A stretch of 64,000 nucleotides of DNA, taken from positions 1 to 64,000 of the forward strand of contig CAKSIU010000003.1 of the NCBI GenBank assembly GCA_934463265.1, given 5' to 3'. The translations under genes were made by a program, and so were the position numbers. Position 1 is the first letter of the stretch, and every line of letters begins with the position of its first letter. The notes under the pieces were generated by a model. The model was not told the origin of the DNA. It searched no databases and saw nothing but the letters and a program-made list of their open reading frames with translations. Source of the DNA: an uncultured Eubacteriales bacterium (GTDB lineage: Bacteria > Bacillota > Clostridia > Oscillospirales > Acutalibacteraceae). This document shows, piece after piece, positions 17,611 to 26,232 of this stretch.

Positions 17611-19089
17611 CTAAAGAATTATACAGATTAATCCATTACATCCATCATTTATGATTCTCTCTATGGTTTCTTTTATTTTAGTTCTGGCATCATTTGGCAT
17701 TCTGTAAAGTTTGTTATGAAGGCCTTCATTTACAAGCTCATATAATGACTTACCAAATATATTCGAATCCCAAATTTTTCCTGGATTTTCTTCAAATTCT
17801 TTTAGCAGATAATTTACAAGTTCTTCTGACTGTTGCTCAGAACCCACTATCGGTGTGACTTCGGTGGTAATTCTCGTTTTCATCATATGTATTGACTGAG
17901 CAGAAGCCTTTAATCTTATTCCGTATTTTCCACCTTGTTTTATTATTTCAGGTTCATCAAGAGAAAGTTCCTCTGTTGAGGGCATAACTATTCCATAACC
18001 TGTTTCAAGCACGTCATTGTATGCCTGGCTGATTTTATTATATTTCTCTTTTATTGCTGAAAGTGCCATCATACAATCCAACAAATCGCCTTCATCTGTA
18101 ACCTCTAAGCCGGTTTTTTCTCCCAGTACCTTATAAAACAAATTTGGGCTTATCTCTGTAACGATTCGTGCATTTCCAATCCCCAAATCAACTGACACTG
18201 CTCTTGCAGAATCAATATATTCACATGAAGTTATATTATCAGTTATATGATTTATTTCACGAATCTTTTTTATGTCCTTAGAAAAATTTTCTATTGTAGA
18301 ATAAATTTCACTTCGTAACCAGTGATTTTTTTCTAAAGTTGTTAACCACTTAGGCATATCTATTTTTATTTCTTTAACCGGAAATTCAAAAAGTATTTGA
18401 GCTAAAATGCGTTTTATTTCGTTTTCACTCAATTCTAGACAATTCACTGGCAAAACCGGAACACCATATTTTTCCGTTAAAACCCTTGCCATTTCTTTCG
18501 TCTCGGAAGCAGTAGGATACATACTGTTAAGCAGCACAATAAATGGTTTTTTTATTTCTTTTAATTCATTAATTACACGTTCTTCGGCTTCTTCATACTC
18601 TTCTCGAGGAATGTCACTTATAGTTCCATCGGTTGTTACAACCAAACCAATTGTTGAATGATCGGTTATGACTTTTTTTGTGCCGAGTTCTGCCGCCATA
18701 TTAAACGGAATAGGTTCTTCAAACCATGGCGTCATCACCATTCTTGGTTGTTCGTTTTCTATGTATCCCAACGAGCTTGGAACTATATATCCTACACAGT
18801 CTATCAACCTTACTTTAAAGCTTGCATTTTCGCCTATGTGAACTTCCACAGCATTTTCCGGAATAAATTTAGGTTCTGTCGTCATAATAGTTCTGCCCGC
18901 CGCCGACTGTGGCAATTCATCTACTGCACGCTCTTTTTTATAACTGCTGTCCATATTCGGGATTACAAGATTATCCATAAAGCGTTTTATAAATGTTGAT
19001 TTACCGCTTCGTACCGGGCCTACAACACCAATATAAATATCTCCATTTGTTCGTTGAGCTATATCTTGATAAATATTTCTTTCTTCCAA
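17611..19089 (-). CDS. spoIVA: Stage IV sporulation protein A (coat basement-layer ATPase)
   Basis: SpoIVA is the ATPase that polymerises around the forespore and is the base of the spore coat. It is recruited by SpoVM. The 492-residue length matches the family. The Walker A motif GPVRSGKST is at 24-32, followed by the TRAFAC-type switch region (RTIMTTEPKFIP) and the DCVGY motif. The C terminus ends in the conserved NDGCNGLICIIL. The start is TTG at 19089, after GGGAGG. It lies between sipL (upstream) and pdaA (downstream) on the same strand. Confidence 0.97.
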   Translation of the reverse strand: MEERNIYQDIAQRTNGDIYIGVVGPVRSGKSTFIKRFMDNLVIPNMDSSYKKERAVDELPQSAAGRTIMTTEPKFIPENAVEVHIGENASFKVRLIDCVGYIVPSSLGYIENEQPRMVMTPWFEEPIPFNMAAELGTKKVITDHSTIGLVVTTDGTISDIPREEYEEAEERVINELKEIKKPFIVLLNSMYPTASETKEMARVLTEKYGVPVLPVNCLELSENEIKRILAQILFEFPVKEIKIDMPKWLTTLEKNHWLRSEIYSTIENFSKDIKKIREINHITDNITSCEYIDSARAVSVDLGIGNARIVTEISPNLFYKVLGEKTGLEVTDEGDLLDCMMALSAIKEKYNKISQAYNDVLETGYGIVMPSTEELSLDEPEIIKQGGKYGIRLKASAQSIHMMKTRITTEVTPIVGSEQQSEELVNYLLKEFEENPGKIWDSNIFGKSLYELVNEGLHNKLYRMPNDARTKIKETIERIINDGCNGLICIIL

Positions 19090-19132
19090 AAGTACTTCCT
19101 CCCAAGTCGCATATTTTTTTATTATTTAAAAT

Positions 19133-20677
19133 TTACATCGGTATAAACAACATATTTCTGCCTTGTAGTTTATCTACATCTGTATCTATTTCATTTTCAT
19201 TTTGAATTTTTTCAACTGATGTGCAATATTTTTTTGCAATATTCCATAATTCTTCGCCTTCATCTGCATAATAAATGGTCAATGCAGTTTTTTTATCTTT
19301 TTCTCTAGGTTTCTCCTCATCCACAAATATGTCTGTTATTGATAAGTGCTTACTTTCGATATAAACAACTGCTCCAATTTGTAACTCTGCTATTACCTCA
19401 ACTAAATTTTTTCCAATAAGCCTACATTCACAAGATTTTAATAAAACATTTTCTTCACACAAAACAGTGTCCGATTCGTTGTTTAACTCATGTTCATATG
19501 TAAACTCAACTAAGCGTTCTAAATAAAAAGGAATGTCTTCTGAATCCTTCGCTAAAAGGCATACATTAATTTTTCCTTCAAAATTAATTTTTTCATCTTT
19601 AACAAAGCATTTTACATTATTTAGTTCTCCGTCTGCATCAATTAATTCAGAAATTTCATTATTATCAACGTCTATACTGTTTTTAAGCATATAAGTCTCG
19701 TTTAATTTATCAGCTAAATTAGATAATGACACTTTTTCAAATTTTGGTTCTGACTCATAATCTATAGAATAAACATCATTTAAAATGCTTATATCTTTTT
19801 CTTCATAAGCAATTGCCGAAACTCCTATTTTACATTCAAATGATAACAAATTATTTTCGTCGTTATCATTAGATTTTACACTTATATCGTGATTTAAAAC
19901 TTCTATATTAATGTCACAACCGCAGTCATCCTGAACACCTTCAACATCAATTATCTGACTAATCGGCACAGTATGCTCTAAAATTTCTATATTGCTATAT
20001 TCTATATCACTTATATAAACAACTTTTATATTCGCCACCGCGTTTATCATAACTTTATTCTGCAGCGTTTTATAATCTTGAAGCTCCGCACTTACTGTTG
20101 TTTTCAAAATATGCTCTATTTCTGGCTGTTTTGAACCTTTATCTATGACCTCCGATATATTAAAATATTGCTGTCCCAAGCCTAGCACATTATTGCATTT
20201 AGTTAAGATTTTTTTCTTTTCTATGCCCTCTCCATCTATATCACAAACAACATCTTTTTCTTTTTTGCATCTAACTTTAGCAAAAATCGAAAAAGCTCCG
20301 TGAATATCAAGTCTTCTTGGCGTGACTGCTCTGCAATTAACATATTCTGTTTTTGTTTTGGTTAAAATAATCGCGTCATGTACCGAATTTTTTAAATTTA
20401 TCGAAACAGAAAACGGACTTGAATGTTCGCAGCATCTTATTGATATTTTTTCTTCATCCAGATAAATTAAAGAAATATTGGCAGTTCCCTCTACATAAAG
20501 CTTATCACCGGAGATATTTCTGGAACTTATTTGCGGACAAATTTGACATTTTAAAATTTTCTTAATATCCGGACAATAATCCGGCAGACTAAAATCCAAG
20601 TCAACAGGCTGTTCCACGAGTCCATCAAAAATTGTCTCGCAAGCACATAAAGTTTCTTTTTTGATACTGTAATCCAT
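19133..20677 (-). CDS. sipL: SipL-type spore coat protein (DUF3794 repeats plus LysM)
   Basis: The 514-residue protein contains repeated DUF3794 modules through most of its length and a C-terminal LysM domain (YYADEGEELWNIAKKYCTSV near residues 465-485). This is the plan of clostridial SipL, the SpoIVA-interacting protein that takes the place of Bacillus SpoVID in joining the coat to the forespore. Being directly upstream of spoIVA strongly supports the name. I chose the ATG at 20677 (start MDYSIKKETL) after AGAGAGGTC. A longer in-frame start at 20725 adds 16 residues without a ribosome binding site. Confidence 0.88.
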   Translation of the reverse strand: MDYSIKKETLCACETIFDGLVEQPVDLDFSLPDYCPDIKKILKCQICPQISSRNISGDKLYVEGTANISLIYLDEEKISIRCCEHSSPFSVSINLKNSVHDAIILTKTKTEYVNCRAVTPRRLDIHGAFSIFAKVRCKKEKDVVCDIDGEGIEKKKILTKCNNVLGLGQQYFNISEVIDKGSKQPEIEHILKTTVSAELQDYKTLQNKVMINAVANIKVVYISDIEYSNIEILEHTVPISQIIDVEGVQDDCGCDINIEVLNHDISVKSNDNDENNLLSFECKIGVSAIAYEEKDISILNDVYSIDYESEPKFEKVSLSNLADKLNETYMLKNSIDVDNNEISELIDADGELNNVKCFVKDEKINFEGKINVCLLAKDSEDIPFYLERLVEFTYEHELNNESDTVLCEENVLLKSCECRLIGKNLVEVIAELQIGAVVYIESKHLSITDIFVDEEKPREKDKKTALTIYYADEGEELWNIAKKYCTSVEKIQNENEIDTDVDKLQGRNMLFIPM

Positions 20678-20865
20678 AAATTTGACCTCTCTTATTATAT
20701 TTCTATAACTAAATCTATTCTGCACCTGTCCCTTTTATGACTTTACTTATATCTCAAAACATAAATATATGGATTTTCACGTTTTTTCGGATGTCTGTAT
20801 ATAATAAATTAACGACGTTAAAAAAAAGAAAGTTATAGCCATAATTAATTTGGCGGTGAAATTCT

Positions 20866-21009
20866 ATGAATTCCTATTGCAAACAAGGCAAGTTAGTCCT
20901 GATTTTTTTGCTCGGTCTTACCATATCATATTGTGTTCCCATTCACTTCATAATAAAACTTCTTGTAGCCATATCAATTATACTTGCAATAGCTTTAATA
21001 CGATGTTAA
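20866..21009 (+). CDS. Small hydrophobic membrane peptide upstream of spoVM
   Basis: A 47-codon reading frame encodes a polar start (MNSYCKQGK), then one or two hydrophobic segments (about 10-24 and 28-45), ending in IRC. GGCGGTGA lies 9 bases before the ATG. Only 23 bases separate it from spoVM in the same direction, so the two are very likely co-transcribed. I do not recognise a named family. Position suggests a forespore- or mother-cell-membrane peptide expressed in sporulation, which is inference. Confidence 0.6.
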   Translation: MNSYCKQGKLVLIFLLGLTISYCVPIHFIIKLLVAISIILAIALIRC

Positions 21010-21032
21010 CCTAGATTGGAGGGTCTTTTTTT

Positions 21033-21116
21033 ATGAAAGTTGTGGTTGTTAAAAGTCCTAAGGTCCTCGGATTTTTTTTAAGAAAAATATTTAAAATCAA
21101 AAAAGAAGAAGCTTAA
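21033..21116 (+). CDS. spoVM: Stage V sporulation protein M (SpoVM)
   Basis: A 27-residue peptide that reads as SpoVM, the amphipathic helix that marks the convex forespore membrane and recruits SpoIVA. As in Bacillus SpoVM it has a short hydrophobic N-terminal strand (MKVVVVKSP), the conserved proline at position 9, a Leu-Gly/Phe-rich helix (KVLGFFLRKIF) and a basic tail (KIKKEEA). The length matches the 26-residue Bacillus protein. The ribosome binding site TTGGAGGG is strong. It is divergently oriented from sipL-spoIVA, about 360 bases from the sipL start, and ends before a terminator hairpin. Its size makes it easy for gene callers to miss. Confidence 0.88.
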   Translation: MKVVVVKSPKVLGFFLRKIFKIKKEEA

Positions 21117-21152
21117 ACATATACACAAACTTTAACTCTTTTTGCTATTCTG

Positions 21153-21190
21153 CCTCTTGAGTGGATAAAAATCTACTTAAGAGGATTTCT
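21153..21190 (+). terminator. Terminator of spoVM
   Basis: CCTCTTGAGTGGAT pairs with ATCTACTTAAGAGG (two G-U pairs) around AAAA, followed by a T-rich tract. Between here and the next hairpin (21191-21381) I see no gene. Confidence 0.75.
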
Positions 21191-21381
21191 TTTGTGCAAC
21201 TGCAAAAGCAACTTCAAATTTTATCAATATATTTTTTGAGGCCCTTACATTCTTACTTCTGTAATAGTTTTTTATATAAAAAGTCTATTAATTTTCACAT
21301 CTAATTAAACTATAAATTTTTCTAGTCTTGCTCCCAAATATACTACTACTTCTTAATTTATTCAATAATTTATATTAATAA

Positions 21382-21425
21382 AATAAACCCTCACGATGGA
21401 TTATTGTCCATCGTGAGGGTTTATT
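21382..21425. terminator. Strong hairpin terminator (19-bp perfect inverted repeat)
   Basis: The arms 21382-21400 and 21407-21425 are perfectly complementary over 19 bp with a 6-base loop, and a T run follows on the plus strand. It lies just downstream of the minus-strand 60-residue gene and would also block readthrough from spoVM. Confidence 0.75.
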
Positions 21426-21448
21426 TTTTTCTGGTTTTAATAATTTAT

Positions 21449-21631
21449 TTATTTTCTGTCGTCCTGAAATGCAGACATAAGGCTCAAAGAATCGTCCAAA
21501 AATCCGAGCCAGCCAGAAGAAATTTGGCTTAAATCTGAATCCGTTCCTACAGTTGTAAGTGAACGCTTTGGAGCCCTGCTATTTAAAACTCCCTTTTCTT
21601 CTACGTCTTCATTTTTTTCAAAATTTTTCAT
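21449..21631 (-). CDS. Small hypothetical protein (60 aa)
   Basis: This short gene has a good ribosome binding site (AAGGGGATG, 7 bases before the ATG) and a strong hairpin directly after it. These are the reasons to accept it. The protein has a charged N-terminal half and a Ser/Leu/Asp-rich C-terminal half with a short amphipathic stretch around GWLGFLDD. It has no cysteine, no signal peptide and no double-glycine site. I do not recognise a family. It precedes the IS110 remnant and the FakA-domain gene by short distances. Confidence 0.5.
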   Translation of the reverse strand: MKNFEKNEDVEEKGVLNSRAPKRSLTTVGTDSDLSQISSGWLGFLDDSLSLMSAFQDDRK

Positions 21632-21747
21632 AATGACATCCCCTTCTAAAGTAAAAATATATTCAGCTTCTCAGCTTTACGTTAATTATACTAAAAAATA
21701 TAAAGAATGTCAACTGATTTTATGTAAAAAATATTTTTATTTTAAAA

Positions 21748-21993
21748 TTAAACTTCTTTCGACTGTTTTTCCATATTTTCTACGACAATATCAAAAATCT
21801 CCCCAATCGAATCACAATATTCAAGAACTTGCCATGATTCGTTGGTATGAAAATGAATTTTAATCAAGTTTTCATCACCGACAACCAAAAGGCAGTCGCC
21901 CTTAAAATTATTCACAAAATAATCATTAATCTTCCCCTCATCAAGGCTTTCACCTTCAATTAACAACTGTGTATCATATTTATACTCAAGCAT
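21748..21993 (-). CDS. Stand-alone FakA/YloV-type (DAK-associated) small domain protein
   Basis: An 81-residue protein that resembles only the middle/C-terminal module of the FakA (YloV) fatty-acid kinase and dihydroxyacetone-kinase-related proteins. It shows YKYDTQLLIEG, the GDCLLVVGDENLIKIHFHTNE core (family pattern GDSLVVVGD...KVHVHTN), and a closing IVENMEKQ. No kinase domain is attached. The start is ATG at 21993, after GAGGAG. The longer frame to 22071 has no ribosome binding site and reaches the IS110 region. Small free-standing versions of this module exist in clostridia, so it need not be a broken gene. It could bind a fatty acid or a partner kinase; that is inference. Confidence 0.65.
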   Translation of the reverse strand: MLEYKYDTQLLIEGESLDEGKINDYFVNNFKGDCLLVVGDENLIKIHFHTNESWQVLEYCDSIGEIFDIVVENMEKQSKEV

Positions 21994-22071
21994 TATTACA
22001 TCTCCTCGTATAATAAAGATACGATATTTTTGAGAAAGAATATCGAAACTTCTTGTTATCTCATAAGCCAT

Positions 22072-22278
22072 ATGGGATAATGAGTCTGTACAGATAGAGG
22101 TCGCAGGTCATCTCCTTGAAGCGAAGTCTTCCAAAGTAAAGGGTAGCGCCTCATCTTTACGGGCTTATACGAATGAGCTGGATAGCACCAAGTTGCTGAA
22201 TATCTAACGAGGTTGTATTCCGTAAAGAACAGAGGTATAGACTTTATCTGCACAAATAAATATTAAGCAGGTGTAAGT
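22072..22278 (+). ncRNA. Candidate IS110 left-end bridge RNA region
   Basis: IS110-group elements express a bridge (seek) RNA from the non-coding left end upstream of the transposase, which guides target and donor choice. This 207-base stretch is non-coding, is GC-rich relative to the neighbourhood and sits in that position. I did not resolve the two guide loops. The assignment rests on position and family knowledge. Confidence 0.4.
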
Positions 22279-23459
22279 ATGTTCTACATAGGAATTGATA
22301 TTGCAAAACATAAACACGAAGCTTCAGTAATTAGCAGCGACGGAAAACTTCTGTGTGAAAGTATCTCCTTCTCCAACACTCAAAAAAGGCTGTGAAAAGC
22401 TGCTTGCCTTAATGCAGACGTTTACCATCATTCCAAACAACTGCATTATCGGTATGGAAGCAACGGGTCATTATTGGCTGTCTGTATATTCCTATCTGCT
22501 TGAGCTGGGATACAACCTTAAAGTTATCAATCCAATTCAGTCAGGCAGTTTCAGAAAAATGTATATCCGGCAAACCAAGAATGATTCCAAAGACTCTTTT
22601 GTAATAGCTCAGATTATGCGTTTCGGTCAGTTTTCATCAACTTCTCTGTCAAGCGAAAACATTATGGCATTACGCCAACTTTCAAGATACAGAATGTTTC
22701 TTGTTGACGAATGTTCAGATTACAAACGCAAAGTAATATGCTTATTAGACCAGATATTTCCTGAATACAATAAACTTTTTTCAGATACTTTTGGAGTTAC
22801 ATCAAGCGAGTTGCTGCATAAATATCCCACTCCTTGTCAACACAACTAAACTCACAAACCTTATCAGTAAATGCAGTAATGGCCGTTTTGGCAAAGAAAA
22901 AGCGCTTCAAATTAAAGATGCCGCTGCGAATTCTTTTGGAGTTAAATTTGCTGCAGATGCTTTTGCTTTTCAGATCAGACAAATGCTTTAACAAATCAAC
23001 TTCATTGAAACTCAGTTGGATGAGCTTGAAATTCAGATAACAAATATGCTTTTTGAAGAAAATCAAGTAATCACCACTATTCCTGGTATTGGCAATATTC
23101 TCGGAGCAATGATTATCAGTGAAATCGGTGACATTTCAAGATTTGATTCTGCACCTAAATTAGTTGCTTTTGCAGGTCTTGACGTTTCTGTTAAGCAGTC
23201 CTGTGAATTTATCGGCACTCAAAACAAAATCTCTAAAAGAGGTTCCCCTTATCTTAGAAGAGCTATTTGGACCGCTGCCAACCGTGCTGCTTTCTGTGAT
23301 TCTGTTCTCTCTGATTACTATCAATCTTTGAAATTTCGAGGTAAACACCATCTTACTGCTGTTGGTGCTGTTGCAAGAAAACTTTGCAACATTATTTTTG
23401 CTGTCCTTCGTGACAACAAGCCTTATCAGCCTATCTCTAAAGAACTAATTATTCAATAG
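22279..23459 (+). pseudogene. IS110-family transposase, frameshifted and interrupted
   Basis: The N-terminal RuvC-like DEDD domain starts at the ATG 22279 (GIDIAKHKHEA). It shifts frame near 22380 after a run of A and continues with GMEATGHYW and NDSKDSFVIA. A second shift occurs near 22830-22845. An in-frame TAA follows at 22989-22991. The C-terminal transposase domain is intact to 23459, with IPGIGNILGAMI, AFAGLDV and the catalytic-serine segment KRGSPYLRRAI. Restoring two frameshifts and one stop gives a protein of about 390 residues, the usual length for the family. The gene cannot make active transposase in this state. Confidence 0.88.
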
Positions 23460-23567
23460 TTTTTTAGCTGACTTTAGTTTTGCTATGGTCTTTTTTGTTA
23501 CTTTTTTCTATATGAAATTTTTTTCTCTTTTCCTATTGACTTTTTATAGCTGGTCTTTTAAAATTTT

Positions 23568-24119
23568 TTACTGTAAATTTCGTTCACTTAATTTTTCTCT
23601 TATTATCGGAAGCAAAACCGCAACTGCTCCCACCGTAAATATCGTTTTTAACACGGATAAAAGCGTACCATTCAGAGTCAACAGCAGTGCCGACAAAGGC
23701 TCCATTTTTATTAAATATAAATTGATGAGCAAAGATTTTATCGTTCTAAGAATTATATAAACTAAACTTCCAACCGTTGCACCTATTATATTATAAAATT
23801 GTTTTTCTCCATTTTTGCCATTATTATAAGCAATCATGCCGCAAATAAATGTCATAATAAACTTGAAAACAAATGTAAATGGAATCGAAGTAATATAAAT
23901 TGGATTTAAAATGTCAAAAATAACTGACCCAACGGCAGCTGCTAAACTTCCATAAATCGGGCCTAAAATAATTCCTGCCAGCAAGCAAGTTATATTTCCA
24001 AGATGAAAAGTGGTATTCGTATCGCCTATGGGAATCACCACACCCAAAAATGTTGAAATAGTTACAAAAGTAGCCATTATGCTGGACATAACCAAATTAT
24101 ACGTATTTGATTTCTTCAA
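23568..24119 (-). CDS. ECF transporter S component
   Basis: A 183-residue integral membrane protein with about five to six hydrophobic helices, and the S-component-like segments ITCLLAGIILGPIYGSLAAAVGS and IPFTFVFKFIMTFICG. S components bind a vitamin or trace compound and pair with a shared EcfT-EcfA module, which is not in this window. No riboswitch was recognised upstream, so the substrate is unknown; folate, riboflavin-like and pantothenate-type S components look similar. The start is TTG after GGAGG. It lies next to the IS110 remnant but appears intact. Confidence 0.78.
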   Translation of the reverse strand: MKKSNTYNLVMSSIMATFVTISTFLGVVIPIGDTNTTFHLGNITCLLAGIILGPIYGSLAAAVGSVIFDILNPIYITSIPFTFVFKFIMTFICGMIAYNNGKNGEKQFYNIIGATVGSLVYIILRTIKSLLINLYLIKMEPLSALLLTLNGTLLSVLKTIFTVGAVAVLLPIIREKLSERNLQ

Positions 24120-24278
24120 ACAATAAGTTCCTCCATAAAATATGTTTTATGCTATCATTATATAACATTCGAGCACATTTTGAAAACTATATCAACAAAA
24201 ATTTATAATTCTATAAGTTGAAAAATCAAAAAGGAGAGTATATAATTATAAAAAGGAAAATAAAGGAGGTCTATAAAA

Positions 24279-24704
24279 ATGTTCTGTACTAACTGTGGTA
24301 AAAAACTTTCTGATGGTTCAAAAATTTGCAGTAATTGCGGATTTATTCAAAAAAATTCACCGCAAAATGAAGTTACTTTGCCTCAAAATGGACAAGCTTC
24401 TAGTCAAATTCAGCAAGACGTCAACTTTAATTTAAATGAAACCAGCAAATTATCTTGCAAATGCACGAAACCTTTGTCTACTGCAAACTTCTTTTTCACT
24501 CAAATTTTATTTCTAATCCCAATTCTAAACATATTTTTCATGATATATTGGTCTTTTAAAAAAGATATCAACGAAAATTTAAGGTCATATGCGCGCTCCA
24601 TGCTTATTTGGACTATAATCGCAGCAATAATTTCCGTATTTGCACTCCTTACGTACGTTTTCATACAATCCCCATTATCGTTTAGCTTTAGATTTAATGG
24701 TTAA
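24279..24704 (+). CDS. Zinc-ribbon membrane protein
   Basis: A 141-residue protein beginning with a zinc ribbon (CTNCGKKL then CSNCGF, residues 3-21), followed by a Gln/Asn-rich linker and two C-terminal membrane segments (about 70-90 and 106-130). Such zinc_ribbon_2 proteins are common in Firmicutes and mostly have no known function. The ATG follows AAAGGAGG. A strong terminator follows. Confidence 0.78.
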   Translation: MFCTNCGKKLSDGSKICSNCGFIQKNSPQNEVTLPQNGQASSQIQQDVNFNLNETSKLSCKCTKPLSTANFFFTQILFLIPILNIFFMIYWSFKKDINENLRSYARSMLIWTIIAAIISVFALLTYVFIQSPLSFSFRFNG

Positions 24705-24721
24705 AAAATTATAAACAAAAA

Positions 24722-24757
24722 TTCCTTATTAGAGTCTTGTTCTAATAAGGATTTTTT
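24722..24757. terminator. Terminator between the zinc-ribbon gene and the glycan operon
   Basis: TCCTTATTAGA (24723-24733) pairs with TCTAATAAGGA (24741-24751), with TTTTTT after it on the plus strand. It lies between convergent genes. Confidence 0.8.
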
Positions 24758-24760
24758 ACT

Positions 24761-26197
24761 TTAATTTTCTTTTCGATAATTCATAAAAAACGCCATAATA
24801 TAGCCCAGAAATGTCCAAAAAAAGATACCCATAAAATTAATCTCAGAAAGCAAAGTCTTTTCAAACAGAGCGAAAATTAAATACGACAAAACACCTATAA
24901 AAAGATTTACAAACACGGTATCTTTTAATCGTGAACAATTTTCTAAAAAGAATTTAATCATGTTAAATAAAACTAATACTAAAAACGTCATGAATAAAAC
25001 GAAGCCGACTAACCCATTACAAACCAATATAGAAACATACCCGTTATGGAAATTAGAAAAAGCTATTCCAGATTCAAAATAAATTTTTCCATAGTCAACA
25101 ATGTTTGTACTTCCAATTCCAAGCAGTGGGCGCTTTGAAAAAATAAAAGCTGCCTGCTTTAAAAGTAGTCTTCTGCCGCTTCCGTTGCGAATATCATGAT
25201 TCGGTCTGCCAAAACGTATATCATCAACATCTTCGCTCGAATTATTGCTCATAATTATTGAATATAACTCGTCAAGAGCGTTTGATGCACTATTTTGAAA
25301 GCAAGACCTTAATGTAAAAAGTCCAAAAATAAGTATCAAACAGCCTAAAAAAAACATAGTTCCGTGCTTTAGAATCGACTTTACCGATGATATCTTATTT
25401 TCTAAAATCATCTTATAAAACAGCCACAAAACAGCGTATCCCACCAAAAACAAAAATGATGCGATAGAATCACTTAAAATTAAAGCCGCAAAATGCGTTG
25501 ATACTATTAAAGTTACTAGCAAAATTTTATTTAAACTTTTTTCTATGTTAAAAAATTGATTTGTTCTGTAAAGTATGTGACAACAAATTATTGAAACCGC
25601 TGAACTAAAAGCCAAAATATTAGGATTAATAAAAACTCCGGTAAACCTGACTGAACCCGTACTTTTAATTATTCCGATAATTCTTTCGTAGTGCTCGTAA
25701 TTGTCAATTATAGGAAAAGTCCATTCAAAAGAAAAAGAATCACCAAACAAAAGAATAATAAAACTAAGAATCACCAATGATGTAGATATTGTTAATAAAA
25801 CTTTGCATAATAAAATTATTTCTTTTTTTATTCTCGAAAATTCCGTTCCGCCATATGCCCCAAAAAATATAAAAAAACACATCGCCGCATGATAAGCCAT
25901 AGCTAGTCCGGCAAAAAAATTAATCGGAAAACCCATATTAATGTTTATACAAGCCGTAATTATCGAAAATATAAGAAATAAAAAAATGATTTTTGAATAT
26001 TTTATGTTCAAAGTTTTGTTTTTTAGTCGATTTTTCAATATAAAAAAAGACCAGATAAATATTGCCACATCGACAACTACCGATATTATATCGAGAAAAA
26101 CCACTCCGCTAAAAAACAAACTGATAAAAAATGCCACTCTAAAAGCCGACTCATTAAAAAAGTTTTCGGAACAAACTTTCTTTATTGATTTTACCAA
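24761..26197 (-). CDS. O-antigen ligase/polymerase family membrane protein
   Basis: A 478-residue protein with about ten to twelve membrane helices and a large outer loop at about residues 285-350. The Wzy/WaaL-family pocket KRPLLGIGSTNIVDYG is followed by NFHNGYVSILVCNGLVG. Members polymerise or transfer lipid-linked oligosaccharide outside the membrane. It is last in a minus-strand set with a sugar aminotransferase and a phosphosugar transferase, which fits a role in exporting a surface glycan or glycosylating a surface protein. The start is TTG at 26197. Polymerase and ligase cannot be separated by sequence. Confidence 0.82.
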   Translation of the reverse strand: MVKSIKKVCSENFFNESAFRVAFFISLFFSGVVFLDIISVVVDVAIFIWSFFILKNRLKNKTLNIKYSKIIFLFLIFSIITACININMGFPINFFAGLAMAYHAAMCFFIFFGAYGGTEFSRIKKEIILLCKVLLTISTSLVILSFIILLFGDSFSFEWTFPIIDNYEHYERIIGIIKSTGSVRFTGVFINPNILAFSSAVSIICCHILYRTNQFFNIEKSLNKILLVTLIVSTHFAALILSDSIASFLFLVGYAVLWLFYKMILENKISSVKSILKHGTMFFLGCLILIFGLFTLRSCFQNSASNALDELYSIIMSNNSSEDVDDIRFGRPNHDIRNGSGRRLLLKQAAFIFSKRPLLGIGSTNIVDYGKIYFESGIAFSNFHNGYVSILVCNGLVGFVLFMTFLVLVLFNMIKFFLENCSRLKDTVFVNLFIGVLSYLIFALFEKTLLSEINFMGIFFWTFLGYIMAFFMNYRKEN

Positions 26198-26232
26198 ATC
26201 AATTTCAACCCCTTACACGTCCATTTTAAAGC

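Larger units (their letters stand above)
22072..23480 (+). mobile_element. Degenerate IS110-family insertion sequence (ends approximate)
   Basis: A broken IS110-family transposase gene is preceded by about 200 bases of non-coding, fairly GC-rich sequence unlike the AT-rich surroundings. IS110 elements lack terminal inverted repeats, so the ends cannot be fixed by eye. The left limit is set near the change in base composition beyond the FakA-domain gene, and the right limit just after the transposase stop. The copy is inactive because its transposase frame is interrupted three times. Confidence 0.7.

Noticed and set aside
22056..22253. A minus-strand frame of 65 codons upstream of the IS110 transposase
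   Set aside because: It lies in the non-coding left end of the insertion sequence, has no ribosome binding site and no recognisable protein features.
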